The notes: generated by a model not told the origin, from the sequence alone. A stretch of 64,000 nucleotides of DNA from Phycomyces nitens (GCA_022702545.1 JAHRBC010000004.1:2108001-2172000), one strand, 5' to 3'. Shown: positions 1-11,983, counted from the stretch's first letter. Program-made: numbers and translations.

Positions 1-261
1 AGCCCTAATAAATTATGAGAATAAAGGGATTATGAAAACTGTGTACCCAAGACTCTTTTTTTTTACTGTACTCCAGATATATTTTTTAAAGATATAAATA
101 CAGTCTTTTATATATATATATAATACTATTGTTCTTATTTGACACTATACCTTATACTGCAAATTATAATGTATGTTTATGTATTCAAAGAAATATATGT
201 TAATATATATGGATTTATTTATGCTTATTATTTTATTTTATTTTAAAAAAATATTTAGAAA

Positions 262-1493
262 ATGTCTTCAAATCAGAGAAACTCAGGACGCAAAGCCAGA
301 GCAAACCTAACTGCTCCCATTCACCGTGTTGCTGCTGGCCGTATTAGCCAGCGTGAAATCCTTCCAAGGGCCCCCAGTCGCAGTGAGGAAAGTAGTCAAG
401 GACAGACAGAAATGGCCACTGTCCTTGAAGACTTGAGGTTCCTCAAGTCCAGAATGGGAATGGTCTATGACATCGCTGGCAAGACCAACCAGACCATGAG
501 TACATTCATGGAAGCCCATGCCAGTGGTGTCCAGAGCCAGCTCCCTCTTGGCCAAGCTGGTCCCGTTGGAATGGCTCCTTCTGTTGGCCCCTCCAGCTCA
601 CTTGGTACCAGTGATATGAGTGCGATTGTCTTGGTATGAATATTATTATTATTTTGTTAAAAAATATTTTCTAATAAATTATATCTAGGAATTCATTAAT
701 GAGAAGATGTGGAAGAAGAACTTCACGTCTAACGATCCTGCTCTGATTGCCGAGAATGAAGGCAAACAGAAATGGAATAAGGACAAGAAGATTAATCACC
801 CAGACAATGTCAGGGTCATCAACTACTTGAGAGACTACATTCTCTCGCAGCCTCGTGCTGCTGGTTTTTGGCCTGGCATGGTAGTGCAAAAAATTAAAAA
901 CAATTACAAGTACTACCATCTCACTTCAAACATGAGTGAAGAGCAAGCTTCTGCCAAGAAGAGAAAGGTTCGGGCTAATACCAGGCTTGTCGAGGTTAGT
1001 ATAAAGACGATTTGATATTTTTAATTTAATCTGAAAATTTTTATAGATCCACTTGCGCAGGGTGGAGGCCTACAAACGTCACTGGAGGGCAATCGATGAG
1101 GAGATGGGCCATAAGCCTGAAAACCCTGATGAGATGGCCTATATCCATGTCCTCCAGAAGGATGTGATGTCTGATGGTGAATCAGACATGGAAGACATTG
1201 CGCCTGGTATTAGCATGCGTGTTCTCTGTGTTGCTCGTCCCAGTTGGAGAAGCGATGAGGTAATTAATATTTTGTAGAGTGATGTGCTGATTGATGAGAA
1301 AAGACTGATAAATTTAATATAGTTGAACCGGCTTCTGGAGGTCATTGACCATCTTGCAAGAGAGGATGACCTGAGACGGTCATCAACAAAGACAAAGACA
1401 AGAATGCCCAGACAGCAAAAAACGATCAAGGAGATTCCTGCCCCAAGTCACCTGACTTTGAATTTGCCTGCCTGGGTATTCAAAAATGAATAA
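262..1493 (+). CDS. CACTA accessory protein 1 (second gene of the element), 4 exons
   Basis: Predicted exons are 262-633, 689-994, 1047-1259 and 1323-1493, all phase 0, with GT-AG introns of 52-63 nt, giving about 353 residues. I do not recognise a named domain. Exon 1 encodes a polar N-terminus followed by a possible helix around residues 50-80. Exon 2 is basic and rich in W, F, N and K. Exon 3 ends in an acidic stretch (SDGESDMED) and a RPSWRSDE motif. The protein aligns along its length with the product of 10380-11587, with the same intron positions. It converges on the transposase of the same element, which suggests a transposition helper comparable in role to plant TnpA or to a DNA-binding partner. 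That role is an inference from position only. No broken frame is visible, so it may still be expressed. Confidence 0.75.
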
Positions 1494-1588
1494 ATCTTTG
1501 TTTTTGTCTTTTTTACTTTTTAAACACATGATTCGCAAAACAAACTATGAAGTTATGATTAAGAACAAGAGAGATAAGATAAATATAT

Positions 1589-4500
1589 TTAGGCAGAAAC
1601 CTTTCTAGGCAAAGGGACAACTAGTTTTTTGTTAATGTTACTACTAGATTTATAATCCACAATTGCAACAGGCAGGAGAATCCGATGGACAGGAAGAATG
1701 CTTTGAAAGTCAAGAGCCGAAAATTCATCCTTGTGAACCTCAATTCCTTCAGCCTCTCTGGTGGTGTCTGATGTGGTCTTGAACCAATTTACAAAAGCAA
1801 AAGTGTGTTGACTGTCGTAGGCATTTCCACAATGCGAAGAAGAAACAGCAGGACTAAATGTGTGAACAAATAGATACTGAATCTCTCCAACATACGCGTA
1901 CACTGCCTCGGTCTTTTCCTCAACAAATAATGCTTGGATGTATGACCCATTTCGACGTTTACCACTCCTTCCTTTGAATATTTGGCCCATGATGTTGATT
2001 GACGCAAGCATTTCAATCCAGTCATTGACAAAAGCGGTCGAGGCCATGGTGTCTTTGCAGCTGTTAATGTTTTTGTCCCCATGGACAACCTGGTAATACT
2101 CCACTAGACAATTGTATTCCAGTCTAGGCATTATGCTCATTGGTTTCTTTTTCAATGGCAGAGTTGATGGTGGCAAAGGCTCGTTACCGTGGACTGTTAA
2201 CGATGGGTTCTCTGCAAATTCAAGGAATTCTGGCAATGAGAAGGCAGACAAATCAAGGTACGGAATTTGGGTTGAGGTGATGTCTTGATGGATGGTCAAC
2301 TTGCTAAATACGTCTGAGAAGTATTGTCCACTTGGTGTGTCTAGGAAACCGCGAACAAAATCTCCCTTTCTTGTATCCTCAATGAAACTTCTCATATACG
2401 TGGCCTCAAAACCACTTCTCCTGTTGGTGTTGATGTTCTTGAGTATACTATTGTACCTCTCGAAACCAAAAAGCCAGTAACTGTAAACTGGCCCAAAGTC
2501 CAGAATGGTTTCATGAAGGTGAAGATGTAGGTGCATGTTTGGAGAGAGGAGGTCAGGCTCATACAGTTGCTCACAACCTTTACCAAACTGCTCTAGATTA
2601 TGATGCGCTTCCTCAATATCATCCTCAGAGATACTTGGCTTTGTCAGACAACGGCAAGCATTGACAAAAAACATCCAGTTCTTGAATTTTGGCATTGGCA
2701 GCACGTTTTTTAACACCACGGGAGAGTACACCAAGCACCACGATTTCCACTCATCAGCTTTCATAAAGGGGAATCCCTTTCCAATCTTCGTCCTTAATGT
2801 TGTGTAGTCTGCAGGCAACACCATCTTCTCTACCATCTTCTGCATGGCAACAAAACTCTTATCGTTGATTACTCCATCTGCAACCCATCTCTCCATCATC
2901 CTCTTGGCAGTGCCTAAGAAAAGATTATGCATTGGATCGATGATCATGCAGCGGACAACGTCAAAGTACTGGAGACGATGCAGTTCGGACCAGCGAACAC
3001 CACTGGCAACTTCAAGGCGCTGCCTCTCAGTTTGAGTGGCTGCATTTCTCCAGACCTCAGCATCCTTACGATTATCATCTCTAGTGCGAAGGAGCCACTT
3101 TGAGAAGTCAAATCCAGAATAATCAACAGAGCTTGTGCCAGCTAACCGAGTGAACTGACGATTGCATTTATGACAGGCGTTTGTGCTTGTATGGGATGTG
3201 AACCCACATACTTTTCTTGCGGCAGGGATGTCACAAGCAACAACAAAGAGAGCAGCGGATTCTCACACCAGATGGACATTGGTGGGTCTTGAGTATAATT
3301 CCCTGGTACAGTTCTTCCAATTCATCAACAAGAGGTCTAAGATAGTTATTGATTTCAGACGTCTTTGCTTCTTTGGGGCCTGGCATTAATCCAACGAGGA
3401 TGACGTTCTCCTTTTTAAACCTGACATCGCGAGGAAGATTGTTTACTGCCAAGTAAATGGCACCACACGAATATGAGACACCATCAAATGGCTGGAACCA
3501 GTCAATATTCAGTGTCAACATTAGAGAGCGGCTGTCATCAACAAAGAGGTTGCCATTGATGTCTTTAACACTGTTTCACATCGCACCATCATACACATCA
3601 AACATCGTCTTTTCCACTTTGGGACCACGATTCCAAGAGTTGATTTGGGTTTCGAAATCGGGCCGAGAAAAGAGAGTTTGCAGAGAGTGTTTGATTGACT
3701 GGTACACATACGACTTCTTTGGGATTGTGGACGAACTGGACTTGAACAAGCTATGGCCACACAAGGCGCTATTTCCAAACTTGTCAAAGGTACAGAAAAG
3801 AGGTGCACCATCGTTCTCATAAATACTGTGGCATTCACCACATGCAACATATTTCTTGATGCCCTTTGTCAATGTATCCATTCCTGCCATGCTTTTTAGA
3901 CCAGAGACACTTGATGGGACTCGGAAAGAATCGCCAAAAAATCCAAGATCTTGTTTACGATTGCAATCAAGATAATTGCGCCTTCATTGACAACGTAAAA
4001 GGAAATGAACAGGGCAAGAGCCTTGACCACAAAGCCATGAATGAAACTCAATTCTGAGTTGAATTCTGAAAAATATCAACACAAAACACCTCATTAATAT
4101 ACAATCTATATAGATGGGTGGATTAGCATTTCAGGTACTACACAAACCTTCATTATCAAGCATCTCATCTTCACTTTCGTTATCAGAGTCAGAGTCAGAG
4201 TCACCAAACGAGCTGCATTCATCCTCTGCACCAAAAATGGCGTCAGATTCAGAAAGAGGTAGGTTTCTAATGGGTTCTTGTACCCCCTCATGTCCTTCAA
4301 TATCGTTTTCCAAGTCTGCCCAAGTGTAACAACATTGGTTTAATAAAAAAACAATAAAATTTTAAAAAATCCTTACCACCAGACTCAAAATCCATGGCCT
4401 CTACATTGTCTACGGCCTCAAAGTATTGCTCTTCATCATCAACAATTTCCATTGCTATTTAATTCAAAAACATATTTATTATTAATTAAATAATTTACAA

Positions 4501-4675
4501 ATCCAAATATAAAATATATCTTACATCTACCACCAAAAAAACTGTTTTTGGCATCTTCTTTAAGCATATGACGCTTAAATGTTTGAGCTGTGAGAAAATC
4601 AAATCCTCCCTCTTTGTTCTTGCAAATAGAACATCTGCATTCTTTTGTTCTTGTAGATTTACGGATAGGAGCCAT
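1589..4675 (-). pseudogene. Tnp2-family (CACTA) transposase 1, inactivated
   Basis: The start is at 4675; early exons are about 4675-4525, 4454-4377 and 4316-4150, followed by one large exon to 1589. Exon 1 has a CxCxxC zinc-like motif and the next exons are strongly acidic (Asp/Ser run). The large exon carries the tnp2 (Transposase_21) signature: NIDWFQPFDG, LVGLMPGPKEAK, a CHKC pair and IIDPMHNLFLGTAKR. The C-terminal 450 residues (2947-1589) are intact and similar to those of the copy at 7881-10235. Three lesions interrupt it. There is a frame change in an A/T run at 3936-3941, a TGA at 3576-3578 where the other copy has Trp, and a one-base loss near 3269 inside the domain. It therefore cannot make full-length transposase. 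Confidence 0.85.
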
Positions 4676-4927
4676 TGTTTAATAAATAATTTAAAATGTT
4701 TTGGTTTAACAGTAAAGAAGATATACTCAGGTACAGTTTATTTGATATGATTTGAGTTTAATATTTATTTTTCATGCTACACTATTCTCTACAACCAATA
4801 AAATCTATCAAAAATATGGTTTTTTCTCTTAACTCACAAAAAATGGCCTGAGCTAGAAAATTGACCTTTATATCCCATACCAACTGTATCAACTACACAT
4901 ATGGGAATCGGGGGTATTTTTGCAGTG
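4676..4927. other. Upstream of transposase 1; no gene seen
   Basis: AT-rich sequence between the start of transposase 1 and the outer edge of the palindrome. It should contain the promoter and right end of element 1, but no clear terminal inverted repeat was found. The truncated transposase frame of the left palindrome arm runs a further 31 codons into it, to a stop at 4834. Confidence 0.4.
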
Positions 4928-6700
4928 CTCTTGGCCGTACCCAGGAATAGGTTGTGCATGGGATCAATGATCGTTCCACGTACTAGATCAAAGTATCCAA
5001 GGCGGTGCAGCTGCGACCATCGAACACCATTTTCAACCTCCAGCTGGTGCCTTTCTGAGGGCGTACTTGCACTCTTCCACTCCTCAGCATGCACCCGGTT
5101 TTCTTCACCATTGGCAAGCCTCCACTTGACAAACTTGAACCCACGAAAGTCCACATGGCTCGTGCCTTCCAGACGGGAGAAACTGCGACTGCACTTATAG
5201 CATGCCCGAGTGCTGTTATGGGCTGTGAAGCCACTAGTCTTCCTGGCAGCAGGGATGTCGCAGGCGACCATCATCAAGGCAGCACGGACAACCACAGAAG
5301 AAGGGCACTCAAACGTTGGGATGGAAACACCAACGTACAGCTGGTTCAGGTCATTGACCAGCAGCTCCAGGTAGCTGTTTATCTCGTCTGATTTTGGCTC
5401 CTTCGGCCCAGGCATCAGGCCAACAAGGATGATATTCTTGGGCTTGAACTGCTCAGCCCTAGGAAGATTGTTTATTGCCAAGTAGATTGCTCCACAGGAA
5501 TAAGTCACCCCATCGAATGGCTGAAACCAATCGATGTTCAATGTCAGCATCAATGAACATGGGTCAGCGACAAAGGAGACACCATCCTTATCCTTCAGGT
5601 CCTTCCACATGGCACCATCGTACACATTGCACATGGTGTCCATGACCTTAAGCTCTTTGTTCCAATGGCGGATATTGGCCTCAAAATCCGGGCGGAGGAA
5701 AAGGACACTCAACGCCTGCTGGACGGACTGATAGTGGAATTGGCATCTTGGAACCAAAGTACCAGAAGAGGACGCCTTCATCAACTTGCACCCACAGGAA
5801 GAGCAGGAACCAACCTTGGATGAGTTACAGAACTCAGGAACAGACCCAGCTTCCTCGTACACCTTGTGGCAATCCTGGCACACAACAGATTTCTTTATTC
5901 CTTTGGTCAAGGCTGAGAAACCCATCATCTTTTGGAGACCAGGAAGGCTAGAGGGCAATTAGAAATCCTGCTCGTAGATCTTCAAGAGCTCGTTGATGAA
6001 CTCGATCAAGACAACAGCACCCTTGTTGACCACGTATCGGGATGCAAACAGGACCACGAATATGGCAATGGACCTGTGCACTGGATTCTCTGGCATCTCG
6101 GGGAGGAAAAGGGGTCTATTTTAAAATGATAATTATTAACACTCAATTTTTTCAGGTTCTTTTTTCTTTATTCAACACTCGCCTTCACTGCTAAGATCCT
6201 CGACTTCAATCTCCTCGACGTCGTCACCATCACTGTCTTCGGCATTGCTCTCCTCTTCATTGTTGCTGTCATTGCCATTCACCTCATTGGCAGCTGAATC
6301 ATCGCCATCCAGCATCAGCTCAGATTCCACGACGGGTGAGTGGGAAAAATCATTCTGTCTTTCCATAGAACCGGATTGATGGGTTGTGATAGCTACATAT
6401 AGAATACAATAGCTTGTTACTATCTGCTGCTCTTCAAATAAATATTCCTTACATTCAATATCAATCTCCACCATTTCTCTTTGTCTTTCTGTGTTTAATA
6501 AAAAACCGTGTTATTATACAAGGGCCAAAAAACAATACCAAAATCATCATACCCATCACAATTCTTTCAAGTTCGTCAATTCTTGCTCTCTTATTATGAC
6601 GCTGAGAGGTTCTCTTTGTTACCAGACTGTAACCTTGGGTGTTACCATTGCATTTAGTGCAATAACAGGCCTCGTTGCAAAGTTGAGTAATAGAAGACAT
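4928..6700 (-). pseudogene. Truncated second copy of transposase 2 (left palindrome arm)
   Basis: This is the mirror image of the 5' half of the gene at 7140-10235, with the same start (6700), the same acidic exon (to 6172), the same in-frame TAA (5959-5961) and the same large exon. The coding similarity ends at 4928 after the IIDPMHNLFLGTAK motif, and the frame then runs into unrelated sequence to a stop at 4834. It lacks the C-terminal half of the transposase, so it cannot be functional. It is transcribed away from the intact arm, head to head with it. Confidence 0.9.
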
Positions 6701-6897
6701 ATTGTATGCTTTTGAATATTAAGATAATAAGGAAACAAGTGTTACATTTACTTTATTCTCAACAACTTTATAATCTTACAAATTGATATTCATATGTCTA
6801 TTGTGTCTAAGCCAATAAGATAGAGTAAAGCTTTATCTTTAACCTGAATATGAAAAACTTTCTGAGATACAAAATCACTCCAGTTTTGCATAGGTTA

Positions 6898-6942
6898 AAA
6901 GGTTACTTCTTATCATTGTACTTCAGGACCGTTTTCCCAGTG
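6898..6942. other. Spacer of the palindrome
   Basis: A 45-nt unique sequence between the two arms, which would form the loop of a hairpin. Nothing recognisable is encoded. It is the only unpaired part of an otherwise about 3.98-kb inverted structure. Confidence 0.7.
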
Positions 6943-7139
6943 TAACCTATGCAAAACTGGAGTGATTTTGTATCTCAGAAAGTTTTTCATATTCAGGTTA
7001 AAGATAAAGCTTTACTCTATCTTATTGGCTTAGACACAATAGACATATGAATATCAATTTGTAAGATTATAAAGTTGTTGAGAATAAAGTAAATGTAACA
7101 CTTGTTTCCTTATTATCTTAATATTCAAAAGCATACAAT

Positions 7140-10100
7140 ATGTCTTCTATTACTCAACTTTGCAACGAGGCCTGTTATTGCACTAAATGCAATGGTAACA
7201 CCCAAGGTTACAGTCTGGTAACAAAGAGAACCTCTCAGCGTCATAATAAGAGAGCAAGAATTGACGAACTTGAAAGAATTGTGATGGGTATGATGATTTT
7301 GGTATTGTTTTTTGGCCCTTGTATAATAACACGGTTTTTTATTAAACACAGAAAGACAAAGAGAAATGGTGGAGATTGATATTGAATGTAAGGAATATTT
7401 ATTTGAAGAGCAGCAGATAGTAACAAGCTATTGTATTCTATATGTAGCTATCACAACCCATCAATCCGGTTCTATGGAAAGACAGAATGATTTTTCCCAC
7501 TCACCCGTCGTGGAATCTGAGCTGATGCTGGATGGCGATGATTCAGCTGCCAATGAGGTGAATGGCAATGACAGCAACAATGAAGAGGAGAGCAATGCCG
7601 AAGACAGTGATGGTGACGACGTCGAGGAGATTGAAGTCGAGGATCTTAGCAGTGAAGGCGAGTGTTGAATAAAGAAAAAGAACCTGAAAAAATTGAGTGT
7701 TAATAATTATCATTTTAAAATAGACCCCTTTTCCTCCCCGAGATGCCAGAGAATCCAGTGCACAGGTCCATTGCCATATTCGTGGTCCTGTTTGCATCCC
7801 GATACGTGGTCAACAAGGGTGCTGTTGTCTTGATCGAGTTCATCAACGAGCTCTTGAAGATCTACGAGCAGGATTTCTAATTGCCCTCTAGCCTTCCTGG
7901 TCTCCAAAAGATGATGGGTTTCTCAGCCTTGACCAAAGGAATAAAGAAATCTGTTGTGTGCCAGGATTGCCACAAGGTGTACGAGGAAGCTGGGTCTGTT
8001 CCTGAGTTCTGTAACTCATCCAAGGTTGGTTCCTGCTCTTCCTGTGGGTGCAAGTTGATGAAGGCGTCCTCTTCTGGTACTTTGGTTCCAAGATGCCAAT
8101 TCCACTATCAGTCCGTCCAGCAGGCGTTGAGTGTCCTTTTCCTCCGCCCGGATTTTGAGGCCAATATCCGCCATTGGAACAAAGAGCTTAAGGTCATGGA
8201 CACCATGTGCAATGTGTACGATGGTGCCATGTGGAAGGACCTGAAGGATAAGGATGGTGTCTCCTTTGTCGCTGACCCATGTTCATTGATGCTGACATTG
8301 AACATCGATTGGTTTCAGCCATTCGATGGGGTGACTTATTCCTGTGGAGCAATCTACTTGGCAATAAACAATCTTCCTAGGGCTGAGCAGTTCAAGCCCA
8401 AGAATATCATCCTTGTTGGCCTGATGCCTGGGCCGAAGGAGCCAAAATCAGACGAGATAAACAGCTACCTGGAGCTGCTGGTCAATGACCTGAACCAGCT
8501 GTACGTTGGTGTTTCCATCCCAACGTTTGAGTGCCCTTCTTCTGTGGTTGTCCGTGCTGCCTTGATGATGGTCGCCTGCGACATCCCTGCTGCCAGGAAG
8601 ACTAGTGGCTTCACAGCCCATAACAGCACTCGGGCATGCTATAAGTGCAGTCGCAGTTTCTCCTGTCTGGAAGGCACGAGCCATGTGGACTTTCGTGGGT
8701 TCAAGTTTGTCAAGTGGAGGCTTGCCAATGGTGAAGAAAACCGGGTGCATGCTGAGGAGTGGAAGAGTGCAAGTACGCCCTCAGAAAGGCACCAGCTGGA
8801 GGTTGAAAATGGTATTCGATGGTCGCAGCTGCACCGCCTTGGATACTTTGATCTAGTACGTGGAACGATCATTGATCCCATGCACAACCTATTCCTGGGT
8901 ACGGCCAAGAGGATGGTCGAGACATGGACCGCCAGTGGTCTGATCACAGACCGGGATCTTTGTCAGATGCAAAAGGTGGCAGAGACAATGGTGTTGCCTG
9001 TGGGATATACCATGTTGAAGACGAAGATCGGAAAGGGGTTTCCCCGAATGAAAGCCGACGAGTGGAAGTCCTGGGTGTTGATTTACTCTCCTGTTCTGCT
9101 GCGGCCTGTTCTTTCTGGAACAAAGTTCAAGAATTGGATCAGCTTTGTTGATGCCTGCCGTCTCCTCACCAAGCCTACCATCACTTTTGACAAACTTGAT
9201 GAGGCCCATAGTCACCTGGAGAAGTTCGGTCGGGAGTGTGAACAACAATACCCTAGTACCATCCTCACCTGCAACATGCACCTACACCTCCATCTTCGCG
9301 ACACTGTTCGTGATTTTGGACCAGTGTATGGTTATTGGCTCTTTGGGTTCGAGCGATATAATGGGTTGTTGAAGAATGTTGATACAAACAGGAGAGATGG
9401 GTTTGAATCAACATACATAAAAAGTTTTACTGAAAATATGTATAAGGGTGATCTTGTGCAAAGACTTACATGTCAGAGCCAAGTCCCCTTCAAAGTACTA
9501 TTGAAAAAACTCACCTCCTTGTCCAATACTTTTATAGTAGCCCCAGCCCCAGCACCAGCACCTCAACGCCGTTTCCGTCTTGACGCATTCCTGCAAGCCT
9601 CGTTGGATGTCTGTCTTACGATTAAGGGTAATGAAGCTCTCCCTCCGTCAGCATTACCTTTACCAACAGCAACAGCAACAGCAACAACACAGATGGGTGA
9701 TATCGACTATCCCCATCTCCTAGAATATTACAAGAGAGCATATGACAATGAGCACCTTGTTGACTACCTCCATGCATCTTCATCACCATTCTTTGTCAAT
9801 GACCGAATCACAAAGATCAAGGCCATTGATCTTCTTGGTCAGACATACAAGGGCAAAGGTGGATCTGGCAGTCGCGGGTCATATATCCAAGCTCTTTTTC
9901 TGGATTTCGAGGGTAGAAAGACAAATGCGTACACAGGAGAAATCCAATACCTGTTCGCCCACAACTTCATTCCTCCTCCCAGCCCCTCCAACAGCCGCCC
10001 TCATTTCCACCACAAGCAACATGTGTTTGCATTCATCCACTGGCTTGTTCCAGATCCTGACAATCTCAGACCAGTTGAGCAAGTTAACGTCTGCCTCCCT

Positions 10101-10235
10101 GGTTTTGCGCCAAACACGTTCGACAGCATCTTGCCAGTGCACAGGATTCTCTTGGAAGTGGCTACGGCCGAATTAAAAATTGAAAACAACGCAAGGATGC
10201 TGGTCATTCCACTGCCAAAAAAAATATATGCATAA
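7140..10235 (+). pseudogene. Tnp2-family (CACTA) transposase 2; one in-frame TAA, otherwise intact
   Basis: Predicted exons are 7140-7287, 7352-7387, 7448-about 7661 and 7724-10235. Exon 1 has a CxCxxC motif followed by a conserved T..RH; exon 3 is acidic. The large exon begins with a conserved hydrophobic segment (IAIFVVLFASRYVVNKG), then a TAA at 7878-7880, then 784 open codons. Those contain the LTKGIKK and CxxCH motifs, NIDWFQPFDG, LVGLMPGPKEPK, ACYKC and DPMHNLFLGTAKR of the tnp2/Transposase_21 family. The C-terminal half contains MHLHLHLRDT and FGPVYGYWLFGFERYN. A protein could start at the in-frame ATG at 7911 but would lack the N-terminal zinc and acidic parts. The splice donor of intron 3 is weak (GTGTTG), so that junction is uncertain. 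The TAA is also present in the inverted partner arm. Confidence 0.85.
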
Positions 10236-10250
10236 ATACAAATAAAACTT

Positions 10251-10274
10251 TTCTCTCTCTCTCTCTCTCTCTCT
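10251..10274. repeat. (CT)n microsatellite
   Basis: An uninterrupted CT run just after the transposase stop codon, in the gap between the convergent CACTA genes. Confidence 0.9.
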
Positions 10275-10379
10275 TTTAAAGAAGCAAAAAACAAAACAAA
10301 GCCAAGTAAAATATACATATAGTCCAAATAGCGCATATGTGAAACAGGGTGAAAATTAAGAGAAAAAGAAAACGTTTTA

Positions 10380-11587
10380 TTATCTCAGTGACCATTGAGG
10401 AAGGGAGGAAGAAAGCCTCTCAGGGACTGCTAAATCCGCAACGCGGCCAAATACTCTTGGGAGCATTTGGCACACGTTGACACCCAAGCCAAGGAGCGAG
10501 TACGAGTCCAACAACTCAATCAACTGATTGAACTAATATACATTCATTAGAATATTATTTTATGATTCAAAAGCAATAAAAAAATTTATTTAAATAATAT
10601 GTTACCTCATTGCTCCTCCAGCCTGGGCGTACTGTGCGGATCATCTGCCGGCCAGGAACTCCAGGAAACTCATCCTCAGACTCACCCTCAGACATTGCTG
10701 CCTTTTGGATGAGTGCTGAGCAATCATTGCCTATCGCATTGTCAATGGCATCCTTGTTGGAGAGGTATGCCATTCGACGGCGATGGAAATGCTAATCAAA
10801 CATATGTTTAATATTGTTTTTCAATCTCAAGTCTTTTAGATGCTATACTATTACATACATCAGCTTCCCGGCCAGCTTTTCTGGCACGAGCATTTGCGGC
10901 TACCCGTGCCTCAGGAGACGCCCTCTCCTGGCGACACCTTCCGCAAAAGTTCCGGTAGACACTGTCCCGAAGATCCCTTTGGCGCAAGCCAGTGTTGATG
11001 AACGTTGGGCCCAGGTAGGCAAGGAGTTCAAGAACCAACTCCTTGTTGGGAGATTCATTGAAATGAACCTCCGTTCTCCACCTGGGCCTGTTGTTGTTGG
11101 CTTGCACCATAGCTGGGTTGTTTGACCTGAAATTGAGCCTCCACAGATAGTCTCGTATATGTCGCTATTAAATTTTTATAAGCCAATGAATTGGTAAGCT
11201 ATTGAGAATATTAATACTTACAAACACTTCTGTGGCGGCACCAGGGTTATACTCCACCACAGCCGGGATGATGGGAGCTGGGCCAGTGGCAGGGATGGCA
11301 ACAGGACCAGGAGCAGGGACAGCAACAGGACCAGGAGCAGGGCCAACAATGGTGAATAGCTCCTCACCAAAGGCAGAAGCAAGCTCGGCGGCAGGAACTG
11401 CACTGTTTTTGGCAGCCACCAACTCAGCCAAACTGTCAATAGCCTCGACAGTACTGGCGTTGCCTTCGATGCTGGTGCCAATGCGAGAATCTACCCTGAC
11501 AAGGATGTTTTGAATATCCTGCAAGGTCTCCAACAATTGGAGTTGCTCATCGGTTGAGCGAGAAGTGGGAGTGGATCTTGGTGCCAT
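10380..11587 (-). CDS. CACTA accessory protein 2 (second gene of the element), 4 exons
   Basis: Predicted exons are 11587-11222, 11164-10859, 10791-10606 and 10532-10380, all phase 0, giving 336 residues. Exon 1 encodes a possible coiled helix (DEQLQLLETLQDIQ) and a Pro/Ala/Gly repeat of the form GPAPGPVA around residues 82-108. Exon 2 (306 bp, the same length as in the element 1 homologue) contains LWRLNFRSNNPAM, matching MWKKNFTSNDPAL in the partner. Exon 3 ends with an acidic SEGESEDE and RPGWRSNE, matching SDGESDMED and RPSWRSDE. The shared exon structure and the convergent position beside tnp2 show that this gene belongs to the transposon. Its biochemical role is unknown; a DNA-binding or transposase-partner role is a guess from position. 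Confidence 0.78.
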
Positions 11588-11983
11588 GGTCTATAGAATA
11601 TCATATGTTTTCAAAATTAGCTTTATATTCTCTTTATAAATTATAGACTCTACTCTTTACATACAAAATACTTGGTTTGCGAGTGCAGGAGGGTTGATTC
11701 AATTGTAAATAGATGGTCTTTATATACACAGATGAGTTTAATAAACAGATTCCTAATTACCCTTTGTATACACTGTATAAATTAATAAAAAAATAATTTT
11801 GGATCTCTGCTTGAAATTAAATATCATTTCTTTCTTTCTTTTTGTTCTATCTTCTTATCTCTGTTGTTTTATCTCTACGTGGGTTTCTAATAAGACATTC
11901 TTTATACTAACAAATTAATGGCTTCTTTATAAATGTATACTCATCCCAATACATTCTCTCTACATTGCCCATCTAGACTAATC
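11588..11983. other. AT-rich non-coding stretch after element 2
   Basis: Contains the upstream region of accessory gene 2 and presumably the right end of the element. No terminal repeat matching the left part of the element could be found by eye. Confidence 0.4.

Larger units (their letters stand above)
262..4675. mobile_element. CACTA/EnSpm-type element 1 (ends not resolved)
   Basis: Two convergent genes form one unit: an accessory gene on the plus strand (262-1493) and a tnp2-type transposase on the minus strand (1589-4675), with only 95 bp between their stop codons. The same pairing recurs in element 2 at 6943-11587, which is why I treat each pair as one transposon. I could not find convincing terminal inverted repeats; the left end may lie before the window start. 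The transposase is inactivated, so this copy is probably non-autonomous today. Confidence 0.75.
4928..8911. repeat. Nearly perfect 2-kb palindrome (inverted duplication)
   Basis: The left arm 4928-6897 and right arm 6943-8911 are reverse complements around a 45-nt spacer (6898-6942). Paired positions sum to 13840 across the inner part and to 13839 further out, because of a single base difference in an A/T run near 6150/7690. Two amino-acid differences (Arg/Cys and Val/Ile) are visible in about 350 shared codons. The outer left edge stops abruptly after the GTAK codons of the transposase, so the duplication covers the transposase 5' region and the first half of the gene. Both arms carry the same TAA stop, so that mutation came before the duplication. 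Confidence 0.95.
6943..11587. mobile_element. CACTA/EnSpm-type element 2 (ends not resolved)
   Basis: A plus-strand tnp2-type transposase (7140-10235) and a minus-strand accessory gene (11587-10380) converge, separated by 144 bp that include a (CT)n run at 10251-10274. This is the mirror-image layout of element 1. Protein similarity to element 1 is clear but partial, so these are two lineages rather than a recent duplicate. The boundaries given are those of the recognisable parts; terminal inverted repeats and target duplication were not identified. Confidence 0.75.

Noticed and set aside
7125..7426. Minus-strand frames of 61-74 codons inside the transposase 2 exons and their mirror images at 6414-6715
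   Set aside because: They are antisense shadows duplicated by the palindrome, not extra genes.
7750..7890. An intron that removes the TAA of transposase 2 (TTCTAAT branch site and CTCTAG acceptor near 7889)
   Set aside because: The only donors would remove the conserved hydrophobic N-terminal segment, and the homologous region of transposase 1 has no matching splice sites.
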